Below, one piece after another: positions 21,300 through 29,595 of a stretch of DNA of 64,000 nucleotides (positions are counted from its first letter, which is position 1; every line of letters starts with the position of its first letter). Under the pieces are notes generated by a model. The model ran no database searches and had not been told where the DNA came from. It saw only the letters and a list, made by a program, of their open reading frames with translations. A program made the position numbers and the translations under genes. Source of the stretch: Methanocaldococcus villosus KIN24-T80 (GTDB lineage Archaea; AGJL01; Methanococci; Methanococcales; Methanocaldococcaceae); assembly GCF_000371805.1 (NCBI RefSeq), contig NZ_AQUK01000001.1, positions 372,001-436,000 of the forward strand, written 5' to 3'.

Positions 21300-23284
21300 G
21301 CCCGAGAAAGATTTTTTTTATATTATTAATTTTAAATGTCTGTCACTGTTTTACAGTAAAATTATTACCTGAGAGTGTAAATACATATATTGGAAATAAT
21401 TTTGACGTAAATGTAACTGTTAATAACTTGCCTCTATGTGAAGGTTTTGATTTTTATGTTACATACGATAAAAACGTCTTAGAATTAAAAAATATAACCT
21501 TAAGTAAGGTAGTTTTAGAAAATGCTAATAAAATAAAAATAAATATTTCAAATGGTTTCGTAAGTGTTTGGCTATCTAAGGATATTTCTGGAAATCTAAC
21601 ATTGGCAACATTAACATTTAAAGCAGTTAATAGTGGTAGCGATGTAGTTAATTTAAGTAACGTTGTATTCTCAAGTCCTGAAGGTTATAGACTAACCCCA
21701 TCTAGAATATATGAAAGCAGTATAAATATATCCTCCTATCAAAAACCTATATCTACTCTAACGTTAAAAGATAATGAAGCTATTCTAAGTGTATATAGCC
21801 ATACTTTAATAGAAAATGTTTCTGGAAATATAACATTTAAAAATGCTTCTATACTAAACAACCCTGAACCAATAATACCCTATAACAGCTTCAATTGCCA
21901 TTGGAACTCTTCATATATTAAATTTTTTATAATTCCAAAAGAAGAAAAATCTGGTTTTGATTTATTGAAAATTCCTATAAATTTGTCTAATAATCCAAAC
22001 ATAACTATGTATATATATATAAATGGAAATCTTTCATTATCTAAAATATTCTACAATATAAACAAAATAAATGTTACAAACTATAGTGGTTTAACTTTTT
22101 ATACAGACAATTTAGCTGATGAAATCAATTTAACATATGGTCATGAAAAAGAAATCTTGCTATTAGCCAATAATATTAAAGAAAATATTACAAATATTAG
22201 TGGCTATATATATATTAACAGATCAATATTAAATGTTTATAATTATGGAATCCCTGAATCATCAGTAATATACTACAAACATAAATTAAAACATTACAAT
22301 ATTTCCCTAACTGATAACTATCTCTACTTTAATATTTCTTTTAATAGCACAAATGGTACATTTGGTATATTAAGATTTTATATATATCCAAAAATAAATA
22401 AAAATATATCAACATTGATTTATATTAAAAATCTTTCAGTCTATAAAAATTTTTCTAAACCAGTCATATTGCCTTATAAAAATTTAACTATTAATATAAT
22501 AGAAAGACCTATAAAATTAAATCATCCACCAAAGTTAAAAATAGCATGTTATATTTATAATAACAAAGAAGTTCATTTCTTAGCTTTAGCTTATGATTCA
22601 GATAATGATAGTTTAAAATATTTCTGGGATTTTGGAGATAATAGCACATCAACAATTAAAGACCCAATACATGTTTATAAAAATTTTTCTTATTATTTGG
22701 TTAAATGTATTGTAAAAGATAGCTTAAATGCATCAGCAAAAGTAGAAGGTATTTTAGAAATCAAAAACTATACTCCAGTATTGAAGTATTGCTTATCTAA
22801 TATAACTAATAACACAATATATTTAAATATATCTTTAATAAATCCATTTAAAACTAAAATTTTAGGATATATTAGTGTTTATAATAAAAACTATAATTTT
22901 TATCTCAAACCAAATGAAACCTTAAATTTATCAATACCAATCAATATTTCTGATGATGTAATTAAATATAATATTATTTATTATCCAATAATAAAAAACA
23001 AAAAAAATGAAAAATTTGAAATTTTATATTATACTTGGAATTATGAAAGGAAACTAACATCTAATATATCAGAAAGTACAAAAATATTGAGTTACAATAT
23101 AAATAAAACATTAAACTTAAACTCATCAAAAATTATTATAAAAATTAATAAAAATTATTTAGTTAAGAATTATAATATAACAAAGTCTGTTAAAACTTTC
23201 TCTAAAAAATCTTTGTTTGTTTATATATTCACTACTATTTTTAGTTTTATTTTAGGATTTATTCTTGTATATTCTAATAAATAA
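21296..23284 (+). CDS. Membrane-anchored scaffold with cohesin and PKD modules
   Basis: The 662-residue protein has a signal peptide (KIFFILLILNVCHC), a cohesin module at about 22-132, two further beta modules to about 400, a PKD domain at about 410-490 (signature YFWDFGDNS), another beta region, and a C-terminal membrane helix at about 638-658 with a short tail. The first module is almost identical, in DNA and protein, to that of the large S-layer scaffold at 15095. The two proteins therefore should bind the same dockerin but are held at different layers of the envelope: this one in the cytoplasmic membrane. Sequons are dense. It is the last gene of the three-gene operon, and a dockerin-binding protein gene follows 86 bases later. 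Confidence 0.78.
   Translation: MSPRKIFFILLILNVCHCFTVKLLPESVNTYIGNNFDVNVTVNNLPLCEGFDFYVTYDKNVLELKNITLSKVVLENANKIKINISNGFVSVWLSKDISGNLTLATLTFKAVNSGSDVVNLSNVVFSSPEGYRLTPSRIYESSINISSYQKPISTLTLKDNEAILSVYSHTLIENVSGNITFKNASILNNPEPIIPYNSFNCHWNSSYIKFFIIPKEEKSGFDLLKIPINLSNNPNITMYIYINGNLSLSKIFYNINKINVTNYSGLTFYTDNLADEINLTYGHEKEILLLANNIKENITNISGYIYINRSILNVYNYGIPESSVIYYKHKLKHYNISLTDNYLYFNISFNSTNGTFGILRFYIYPKINKNISTLIYIKNLSVYKNFSKPVILPYKNLTINIIERPIKLNHPPKLKIACYIYNNKEVHFLALAYDSDNDSLKYFWDFGDNSTSTIKDPIHVYKNFSYYLVKCIVKDSLNASAKVEGILEIKNYTPVLKYCLSNITNNTIYLNISLINPFKTKILGYISVYNKNYNFYLKPNETLNLSIPINISDDVIKYNIIYYPIIKNKKNEKFEILYYTWNYERKLTSNISESTKILSYNINKTLNLNSSKIIIKINKNYLVKNYNITKSVKTFSKKSLFVYIFTTIFSFILGFILVYSNK
21386..21684 (+). 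repeat. Cohesin-module inverted repeat, right copy
   Basis: This copy covers residues 31 to about 130 of the membrane scaffold. It matches the reverse complement of 17991-18289 in 298 of 299 positions. Both copies keep the same reading frame. Confidence 0.95.
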
Positions 23285-23295
23285 ATATTAATAAG

Positions 23296-23307
23296 ATTTA
23301 TATATTT
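23296..23307 (+). promoter_or_regulatory. TATA-like box before the second dockerin protein
   Basis: A TTTATATATT box in the 86-base gap after the membrane scaffold lies about 70 bases before the ATG at 23371. It suggests that the second binding protein has a promoter of its own besides any read-through from the cohesin operon. The region is AT-rich, so the call is tentative. Confidence 0.4.
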
Positions 23308-23370
23308 TTTAACATTTTTTATTAATTGAGTATTTATTTATTTTACTATAATATTAACAAGGTGAGGATA

Positions 23371-24621
23371 ATGAGGAAAATATTATTATTAATCATACTA
23401 ATAATAAGCTTACCAGCAATTTTTGGAAGTAAAGTTGGAGATATTAACAAAGATGGATATATTGATATATCAGATGTCATTTACCTATTTAAACATAGAG
23501 ACGTTCCATTAACAGATGGAGATTTAAACTGTGATAACTCTGTAGATATCGCAGATGTTGTTTATCTATTTAGAAATTATGATAAGTTTAGAGAGCCTGT
23601 AGTTTTTGCTAAGTATTTCCAAATAGATCAACACTGGAATGAAGGTTATTGTATAGTGACTGATTCAAAAGGTCATAAATTTTTGTTAACAAATAGATCA
23701 GATATATCAGTTCCTGGAACTATAAAAATAGAGATACCGGTTAAAAAAATAGTTACCATCTTTTACTGTCCAATTGTTTCTACAGCCGATATATTAAAAG
23801 AAAATTGGATATATGATACAATAAAAGGGGTGCCAAAGTATATATTAAAATATTCCTCTGATCTAAAAAATAGGTATAATGAAGGAAAAGTCTATGATAT
23901 AGGCTCCTCAACAAGTATTGATTATAATATAGTTTTAAATATATCTCCTGATATTGTGTTTTTAGGTGATTGGCCACAACATGATGCTATGGAAGAAAAA
24001 TTGAAAGAATTAAATTTAACTGTGTCTAGATTCTATACCTATATTGAACCTACATTTTTAGGTAGAATAGAATGGGCAAAATTTGCTGCAGCTTTTTGGG
24101 GACATAATGTATATGAAAAAGCCAATAATTATTTCCAAAATGCATGGAAAAAATATATGGATCTAAAAAGAAAAACTTATGGAGCAAATTATATAAATGC
24201 AGTGACATTCTCAGCATTCACTTCTGGTAAAGTCTATATTCCACAAGGACAAAATTACTACGCCTCATGGATAAATGATTTTAGAGGAAATTATATATTC
24301 TCCTATATCCCAGGAACTAAAAGTCAAAAAATAGATACTGAATTGTTTGTAGAAAAAGCTAAAAATGCTGATGTTGTTATATTTAGACAGTTTAAGAACA
24401 TAACTACTGCTGATGAGATAATGAATTATTATCCATTTTTAGGAAATATAAAAGAGTGGAAGGCTTACAAAAATGGTAGGTTTTATATATCCAGACCAGA
24501 TTATTATATATGGGAAGCTAAAGACCCAATAGGAATGATGGAAGACTTTGCTAAAATGTTGCATCCTGAAAAATTCCCAAATGGAGATAATGATTTAAAA
24601 TATTATCATAAAGTTAAATAA
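23371..24621 (+). CDS. Second dockerin-tagged periplasmic-type binding protein
   Basis: The protein has about 416 residues: a signal peptide (RKILLLIILIISLPAIFG), a dockerin at about 22-74 identical in protein sequence to that of the gene at 18495, and a solute-binding domain of the same class (about 95-410), with KIVTIFYCPIVS, YDIGSSTSIDYNIVLN, GRIEWAKFAAAFWG and AKNADVVIFRQF. Outside the dockerin it is only distantly similar to its partner, so the two probably bind different ligands. As in the partner, no lipobox or anchor is visible. The start is the ATG at 23371 after AAGGTGAGG; an in-frame ATG at 23326 precedes that site. Confidence 0.84.
   Translation: MRKILLLIILIISLPAIFGSKVGDINKDGYIDISDVIYLFKHRDVPLTDGDLNCDNSVDIADVVYLFRNYDKFREPVVFAKYFQIDQHWNEGYCIVTDSKGHKFLLTNRSDISVPGTIKIEIPVKKIVTIFYCPIVSTADILKENWIYDTIKGVPKYILKYSSDLKNRYNEGKVYDIGSSTSIDYNIVLNISPDIVFLGDWPQHDAMEEKLKELNLTVSRFYTYIEPTFLGRIEWAKFAAAFWGHNVYEKANNYFQNAWKKYMDLKRKTYGANYINAVTFSAFTSGKVYIPQGQNYYASWINDFRGNYIFSYIPGTKSQKIDTELFVEKAKNADVVIFRQFKNITTADEIMNYYPFLGNIKEWKAYKNGRFYISRPDYYIWEAKDPIGMMEDFAKMLHPEKFPNGDNDLKYYHKVK
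23437..23601 (+). repeat. Dockerin inverted repeat, right copy
   Basis: This 165-base stretch matches the reverse complement of 19614-19778 with one difference, at 23442, which is silent (GAT against GAC). It codes for both calcium-binding loops of the dockerin. Confidence 0.95.
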
Positions 24622-24623
24622 AT

Positions 24624-25817
24624 CTATAAATTTCTACCTAATGCCTTAGCTACTGTCTGCACATCTTTATCTCCTCTTCCTGAAAGATTGATAACAATAA
24701 TATCATCTTTGTCAAAATTTTCAGCTAATTTAAGAGCATAAGCTACTGCATGGGAACTTTCTAAAGCTGGCAATATTCCTTCTAATTTACAAAGTAGTTT
24801 AAAACCTTCCAAAGCTTCGTAATCTGTTACAAATACAGGTTTTATTCTTTTTATATCTTTTAAAAAACTTAATTCTGGACCTACTCCTGGATAATCAAGG
24901 CCAGCAGATATACTATAGCTTTCTTCTATCTGTCCATATTCATCTTCAAGAACATATATTTTTGCTCCATGTAAAACTCCTACATCCCCCTTACATAAAG
25001 AAGCTCCATGTCTTTTTCCATCTCCTCCAGCTTCTACTGCATAAAGTTCAACATCATCATCTAAAAACTCATAAAAAGCTCCTATAGCATTACTACCTCC
25101 TCCAACACATGCTACAATAGCTGTTGGAAGACTTTGCTCTTTCTCTAATATTTGTTCCTTTATTTCTTTTCCTATAACTCTTTGAAATTCTCTAACTATT
25201 AAAGGATATGGATGAGGTCCCAAAGCTGATCCAAGTAAATAATAAGTAGTTCTAACATTTGTTGTCCAATCCCTTAAAGCTTCATTTACAGCATCTTTCA
25301 ATGTTTGAGATCCACCATATACAGGAATAACTTTAGCTCCCATCAACTCCATTCTAAAGACATTTAACTTCTGTCTTTCAACATCCTTAGCTCCCATATA
25401 AATATTACATTCAAGCCCGAGCTTAGCACATGCTGCAGCTGTAGCTACTCCATGCTGTCCTGCACCAGTCTCAGCTATAACTCTTTTTTTACCCATTTTT
25501 TTTGCTAATAAAGCTTGGCCTATTGCATTATTTATTTTATGAGCTCCTAAATGACAAAGATCCTCCCTTTTTAAATAAACTTTACATCCTAAATATTCAC
25601 TTAATCTTTCAGCATAGTATAGAGGTGTAGGCCTTCCAACATACTCTTTTAACAGCCTATAATATTCCTCCTTAAAATTACCTTCATTTTTAAACCAAAA
25701 TCTATTAAATGCATTTTCTAACTCTTCTATAGCAGGCATAAGTGTTTCAGGTACATATTTTCCACCATATTCTCCATATTTTCCTTTTTTATCAGGATAT
25801 AAGCCTTTAATACCCAT
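24624..25817 (-). CDS. trpB: Tryptophan synthase beta subunit
   Basis: The 397-residue protein is the standard TrpB1 form, which joins indole and serine using PLP. Marks are [13 protein letters not shown] at the start, [16 protein letters not shown] with the PLP lysine, [13 protein letters not shown], the phosphate-binding [12 protein letters not shown], and NLSGRGDKD at the end. The usual partner trpA is not beside it; the next gene downstream belongs to the dockerin locus. It overlaps the stop of the upstream ZIP transporter gene by one base, so the two are co-translated. Confidence 0.95.
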   Translation of the reverse strand: MGIKGLYPDKKGKYGEYGGKYVPETLMPAIEELENAFNRFWFKNEGNFKEEYYRLLKEYVGRPTPLYYAERLSEYLGCKVYLKREDLCHLGAHKINNAIGQALLAKKMGKKRVIAETGAGQHGVATAAACAKLGLECNIYMGAKDVERQKLNVFRMELMGAKVIPVYGGSQTLKDAVNEALRDWTTNVRTTYYLLGSALGPHPYPLIVREFQRVIGKEIKEQILEKEQSLPTAIVACVGGGSNAIGAFYEFLDDDVELYAVEAGGDGKRHGASLCKGDVGVLHGAKIYVLEDEYGQIEESYSISAGLDYPGVGPELSFLKDIKRIKPVFVTDYEALEGFKLLCKLEGILPALESSHAVAYALKLAENFDKDDIIVINLSGRGDKDVQTVAKALGRNL

Positions 25818-26506
25818 TATCTCACCATTCCTATTAAGCCAACTATTATATATCCTATTATAATATATAATATAACATCTTCCTTATGATGATACATGTG
25901 TGGATATAATGTTATAAAAGTTCCCAAAAATATCCCTGCTGAATAAGATAGAAGTGGTTTTATAGGGAGATTTTTAAGTAATATCAATCCCAAAATTGTT
26001 CCTAAAACTGTACCAAAAGATATTATTGAACAAATTAATAGTGGTTGTTTATACACCCACTTCAATGGAGATAACAAAACAAAACCTGCTGGTATCTTGT
26101 GGGTTATTATAGCTAAATATAGAGGTAATCCAATATTACCTAAATAAGATATAGCTAATATTAAACCATCTATAAAAGTGTGAATAAAGAAAGATATAGG
26201 ATAAATGTATTTTACTTTAAACATTTCTAAGTTTTTACACTCTACACAGTAATTTTTTGACATAGGACAGTAGGCTAGAAACTTTTCTATTATATAAACT
26301 GTTAATATTCCTAAAGATAAAGGAAGAAAGAAGGTTTTATAATACCCTTTAACTAATAATATTAATGTAGCTACACCAAATATGAATCCTAATGATATGG
26401 CTTCAACTTCCTTTCTATATTTTAAGGATATAGAATAATAAGCTAAAACACTACCAATAAGCATAATAAAAAAACTAAGGATTGCTATATATATCACTAC
26501 TAACAT
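25817..26506 (-). CDS. ZIP-family metal transporter
   Basis: The 229-residue membrane protein has about seven or eight hydrophobic segments. The ZIP signature is visible in [13 protein letters not shown] and [14 protein letters not shown], which carry the metal-binding His and Asp residues of the transport path. A loop with [11 protein letters not shown] near 85-96 has three cysteines that might sense or deliver metal. Likely function is uptake of zinc or iron across the cytoplasmic membrane. A GGAGGG site lies before the ATG. Co-translation with trpB is odd functionally. Confidence 0.82.
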   Translation of the reverse strand: MLVVIYIAILSFFIMLIGSVLAYYSISLKYRKEVEAISLGFIFGVATLILLVKGYYKTFFLPLSLGILTVYIIEKFLAYCPMSKNYCVECKNLEMFKVKYIYPISFFIHTFIDGLILAISYLGNIGLPLYLAIITHKIPAGFVLLSPLKWVYKQPLLICSIISFGTVLGTILGLILLKNLPIKPLLSYSAGIFLGTFITLYPHMYHHKEDVILYIIIGYIIVGLIGMVR

Positions 26507-26575
26507 AAAAATCCCTCCAGATAATTTTTATTAATTAACATTAATAATTAATATTAATTTTATAGGGGGTATAAT

Positions 26576-27445
26576 ATGATTTTGTTAGATGAAAATACTA
26601 GGGCTATAGTTCAAGGGATCACTGGAAGACAGGGGAGCTTTCATACTAAAAAAATGTTAGAAGCTGGAACAAAAATTGTTGCAGGAGTAACTCCAGGAAA
26701 AGGAGGAAAAGAAGTTCATGGGGTAAAAGTTTATGATACTGTAAAAAGAGCTGTTGAAGAGCATGATGCTAATGCTTCAGTAGTTTTTGTTCCTGCACCA
26801 CATGCTAAAGATGCAGTTTATGAGGCTATAGATGCGGGAATAGAATTAATAGTAGTTATAACAGAACACATCCCAATACACGATACAATGGAATTTGTTA
26901 ATTATGCTGAAGAGCTTGGAGTAAAAATAATAGGACCAAACACTCCAGGGATAGCTTCACCTAGAGTGGGTAAATTAGGAATAATACCTATGGAAGTTTT
27001 AAAAGAAGGAGATATTGGTATAGTTTCAAGAAGTGGAACATTAACATATGAGATAGCAAATCAAATAAAAAACAGTGGTTTTGGAGTATCAACATGTGTA
27101 GGTATAGGGGGAGATCCTATAGTAGGATTAGGATTTAGAGAAATTTTAGAGATGTTTGAAAATGATTGTGAAACAGAGGTTGTAGTTTTGATAGGAGAAA
27201 TTGGAGGGTCTGCTGAAGAGAGAGCTGCTGAATATATTAAAAAGATGAAAAAGCCAGTTATTGCCTATATAGCAGGTAAATCAGCTCCTAAAGGTAAAAG
27301 AATGGGACATGCTGGGGCAATAATAGAAGGGGAAAAGGGAACTGCTGAAAGCAAAATAAAAGCTTTGAAAAATGTAGGAGCTTATATAGCTAATAATATT
27401 TCAGATATACCAAAAATATTAATGGAAGTAAAAAAAGAAATATAA
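26576..27445 (+). CDS. sucD: Succinyl-CoA synthetase alpha subunit
   Basis: The 289-residue protein has the CoA-binding Rossmann domain ([36 protein letters not shown]) and the ligase domain with ISRSGTL-like [23 protein letters not shown] and the phospho-histidine in RMGHAGAII. In methanococci the enzyme works in the reductive, incomplete citric acid branch or its reverse. The beta subunit sucC is not adjacent, as in M. jannaschii where the two genes are apart. A GGGGT site precedes the ATG. Confidence 0.93.
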   Translation: MILLDENTRAIVQGITGRQGSFHTKKMLEAGTKIVAGVTPGKGGKEVHGVKVYDTVKRAVEEHDANASVVFVPAPHAKDAVYEAIDAGIELIVVITEHIPIHDTMEFVNYAEELGVKIIGPNTPGIASPRVGKLGIIPMEVLKEGDIGIVSRSGTLTYEIANQIKNSGFGVSTCVGIGGDPIVGLGFREILEMFENDCETEVVVLIGEIGGSAEERAAEYIKKMKKPVIAYIAGKSAPKGKRMGHAGAIIEGEKGTAESKIKALKNVGAYIANNISDIPKILMEVKKEI

Positions 27446-27464
27446 GAAAATGAAGTTTTAATAT

Positions 27465-28325
27465 TTATATATCTACCAGAAGTTTTCCATCAAAAATCAT
27501 TTCAGCATCTCCAATAATATAAACTCCATCATCTTTTATCTCTATTTCTAATTTTCCTCCATCTAAATGAGCAACAACTTTCTTTCCTGTTTTGCCTAAT
27601 TTATTAGCTACAACAGCTGAAGCGGTAGCTCCTGTTCCACAGGCCATTGTATAGCCAACACCTCTTTCCCATGTTATTATCTTAATCTCATTATTATTTA
27701 TTGTCTTAACAAAATGTACATTTATTCTCTCAGGGAAAAGATTATGGTGTTCTATTTCTTCTCCAATAATATTTAAATGCTTTCTAATAAATTCTTCATC
27801 TAAATTATTATCTTCTAAAAATACTATTAAATGTGGATTGCCTACACTTATAGCAGTAGCTTTAATTTCTTTTATATAAGGATTTTTTAATTTTAATGTT
27901 TTATTTATAAACTCCATATTGTAGCTTATTGGAATATCTTCTGGCTTAAATGAAGGTTTTCCCATGTAAACCTTAATTTTATCAGCTTTGTTATCTCCAA
28001 AAATCTCACAAATTCTTAATCCTGCCTTTGTTTCAACATACAGAGGATTTTTCTTTAAAATCCTCTCATAAACATATTTAGCAAAACATCTTATTCCATT
28101 TCCACACATTTCAGCTTCTGATCCATCAGCATTAAATATTCTAAATTTAACATCATATTTATCAGATTTTTGAATAAAAATTACACCATCAGCTCCAACA
28201 TAAAATTTTCTTAAGCATATTTTCTTTACAAAATTTTTTTTCTTACTTTCTTCAATTTTCTCCTCATTAAACTCATCAATAACTATATAATCATTTCCTA
28301 AAGCCTGCATTTTTGTGAATTCCAA
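27465..28325 (-). CDS. dapF: Diaminopimelate epimerase
   Basis: The 286-residue protein shows both catalytic cysteines in their signatures, NADGSEAEMCGNGIRC near 68-83 and TMACGTGATASAV near 227-239, plus MQALGNDYIVID at the start and SVGNPHLIVF in the middle. It converts LL- to meso-diaminopimelate for lysine synthesis. The likely start is a TTG at 28325, preceded by GGTGAT at good spacing; the ATG five codons later (28310) is the alternative. It converges with sucD. Confidence 0.94.
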   Translation of the reverse strand: MEFTKMQALGNDYIVIDEFNEEKIEESKKKNFVKKICLRKFYVGADGVIFIQKSDKYDVKFRIFNADGSEAEMCGNGIRCFAKYVYERILKKNPLYVETKAGLRICEIFGDNKADKIKVYMGKPSFKPEDIPISYNMEFINKTLKLKNPYIKEIKATAISVGNPHLIVFLEDNNLDEEFIRKHLNIIGEEIEHHNLFPERINVHFVKTINNNEIKIITWERGVGYTMACGTGATASAVVANKLGKTGKKVVAHLDGGKLEIEIKDDGVYIIGDAEMIFDGKLLVDI

Positions 28326-28396
28326 AATATCACCATTTTTATATTTAAATTGATAAATTTAACATTTAAAAATAAATAACAAAAATAAATATAAAA

Positions 28397-28508
28397 TGGT
28401 GCCGAGGGGGGGATTCGAACCCCCGACCTCCCGGTTTCCCAGGCCCCCAGCCAAAGAGCTGGGGTATCCGTATGAGCCGGGCGCTATAACCAGCTAAGCC
28501 ACCTCGGC
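28397..28508 (-). tRNA. tRNA-Met (CAU), elongator, with intron
   Basis: On the minus strand a 7-bp acceptor stem (GCCGAGG with CCTCGGC) starts at 28508, with discriminator A and an encoded CCA at 28397-28399. The T arm has GTTCGAATC. The anticodon stem is CCCGG with CCGGG and the loop reads CTCATAA once an insert of 35 bases (28436-28470) after position 37 is removed. The insert holds its own 7-bp hairpin (CCCCAGC with GCTGGGG), as expected for an archaeal intron cut by the tRNA splicing endonuclease. Elongator tRNA-Met with an intron is known in Methanocaldococcus. Confidence 0.93.
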
Positions 28509-28534
28509 ACAGTAATTTTATTCATATATAGAAG

Positions 28535-28546
28535 TTATATATAAAC
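28535..28546 (-). promoter_or_regulatory. TATA box of tRNA-Met
   Basis: On the minus strand TTTATATATAAC lies about 27 to 38 bases before the first base of tRNA-Met, the usual distance for an archaeal TATA box. Confidence 0.6.
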
Positions 28547-28560
28547 TTTTCGACGTAAAA

Positions 28561-28570
28561 TTTATATAAA
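28561..28570 (+). promoter_or_regulatory. TATA box of tRNA-Leu
   Basis: TTTATATAAA on the + strand ends 36 bases before the first base of tRNA-Leu. The two tRNA genes thus have back-to-back promoters in a 97-base gap. Confidence 0.6.
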
Positions 28571-28605
28571 GATATAATAATTATTTAATACACTATCTAT
28601 ACTGT

Positions 28606-28693
28606 GCGGGGGTCGCCAAGCCTGGCCAAAGGCGCCAGATTGAGGGTCTGGTCCCGTAGGGGTTCGCGGGTTCAAATCCCGTCCCCCGCACCA
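28606..28693 (+). tRNA. tRNA-Leu (GAG)
   Basis: The acceptor stem GCGGGGG pairs with CCCCCGC, the anticodon stem CCAGA with TCTGG, and the loop TTGAGGG gives anticodon GAG for leucine CUC/CUU codons. A long variable arm (TCCCGTAGGGGTTC) marks a class II tRNA. The T loop is TTCAAAT, and the discriminator A and CCA are encoded (28690-28693). Confidence 0.95.
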
Positions 28694-28696
28694 TTT

Positions 28697-29590
28697 TTAA
28701 AATAAAAATTTTATAGCAAAAATATACAAAATTAATAAAATTAATCCATCAAATCTTGTTATTTTACTCTTTTTAGCAAATATGTATAATAAAATACTCA
28801 TTATTAGTAATATAACCATTTGAATATTAGCTGTTGGCAAATAAGAGAAAAAACTACTTATAGCTAATGCTCCACCTATATCAGCTATATTACTACCAAT
28901 AATATTTCCTAATATCATCCCTCCCAATCTTCTTTTAGCTGCAGCAATAGAAACCATTAGTTCAGGAACAGATGTTCCAAAGGCTACTAAGGAAAAGCCA
29001 ATAATATAATCAGGAATATGTAATAAGAAAGCAATCATTTTAGCCCCATCAATAAATAACTTAGCCCCTATTAAAACTGAAATTAATCCTATAATCAAAA
29101 ATATTAGTGAAATAACAATATTAATTTCCTCTTCTTCTTTTTTCTTTTCAATTTTATCATTTTTTAATACCCAAATTATATAAAAAATAAAAGTTAAAAA
29201 TAGTATAGCACCATCTACACAATTGTATCCATCAACTCCAAGAATGAAAGTAAGAGCTACAAAAAATAAGTGAAACAATATATTTTTTATTTGATCTTTT
29301 TTAATAATTATTGGATAGACTATAGATGAGATGGCTAAAATTAGCCCTATATTACACACACATGAACCTATTGCATTTCCAACAGCTATTCCAGATGATT
29401 TTGTTAATGCAGCATAAACAGAAGAAACTATTTCAGGAACAGATGTTCCAAAGGCTATAACAGTAGCTCCAATAACAAAATTTGAAACATTAAAAAATTT
29501 AGCTGTTTTCTCCCCACCTACAACAAACCAATCACTACCATAATATAGTAAAACTAGCCCTATGAAAAAATAAATAATACCCAATAACAT
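28697..29590 (-). CDS. Sodium/calcium exchanger family protein (CaCA, NCX_Mj-like)
   Basis: The 297-residue membrane protein has two inverted alpha repeats, GATVIAFGTSVPEIVSS with GNAIGSCVCNIG in the first half and GFSLVAFGTSVPELMVS with GNIIGSNIADIG in the second, joined by an acidic cytoplasmic loop (KIEKKKEEEEIN). This is the ten-helix layout of NCX_Mj from M. jannaschii, an Na+/Ca2+ antiporter. The glutamates in the two VPE motifs are the expected ion ligands. It lies five bases after moaC on the same strand, and its 3' end faces the tRNA-Leu gene. Confidence 0.92.
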   Translation of the reverse strand: MLLGIIYFFIGLVLLYYGSDWFVVGGEKTAKFFNVSNFVIGATVIAFGTSVPEIVSSVYAALTKSSGIAVGNAIGSCVCNIGLILAISSIVYPIIIKKDQIKNILFHLFFVALTFILGVDGYNCVDGAILFLTFIFYIIWVLKNDKIEKKKEEEEINIVISLIFLIIGLISVLIGAKLFIDGAKMIAFLLHIPDYIIGFSLVAFGTSVPELMVSIAAAKRRLGGMILGNIIGSNIADIGGALAISSFFSYLPTANIQMVILLIMSILLYIFAKKSKITRFDGLILLILYIFAIKFLF

Positions 29591-29595
29591 TTAAA

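Noticed and set aside
19614-23601. Terminal inverted repeats of a transposon
   Set aside because: The repeats lie inside coding frames, encode domains, do not bound a transposase gene and are not at element ends. Two different repeat pairs interleave.
15095-24621. A cellulosome or polysaccharide-degrading complex
   Set aside because: The dockerins are attached to solute-binding domains and no glycoside hydrolase, esterase or lyase is present. The host type also has no use for plant polymers.
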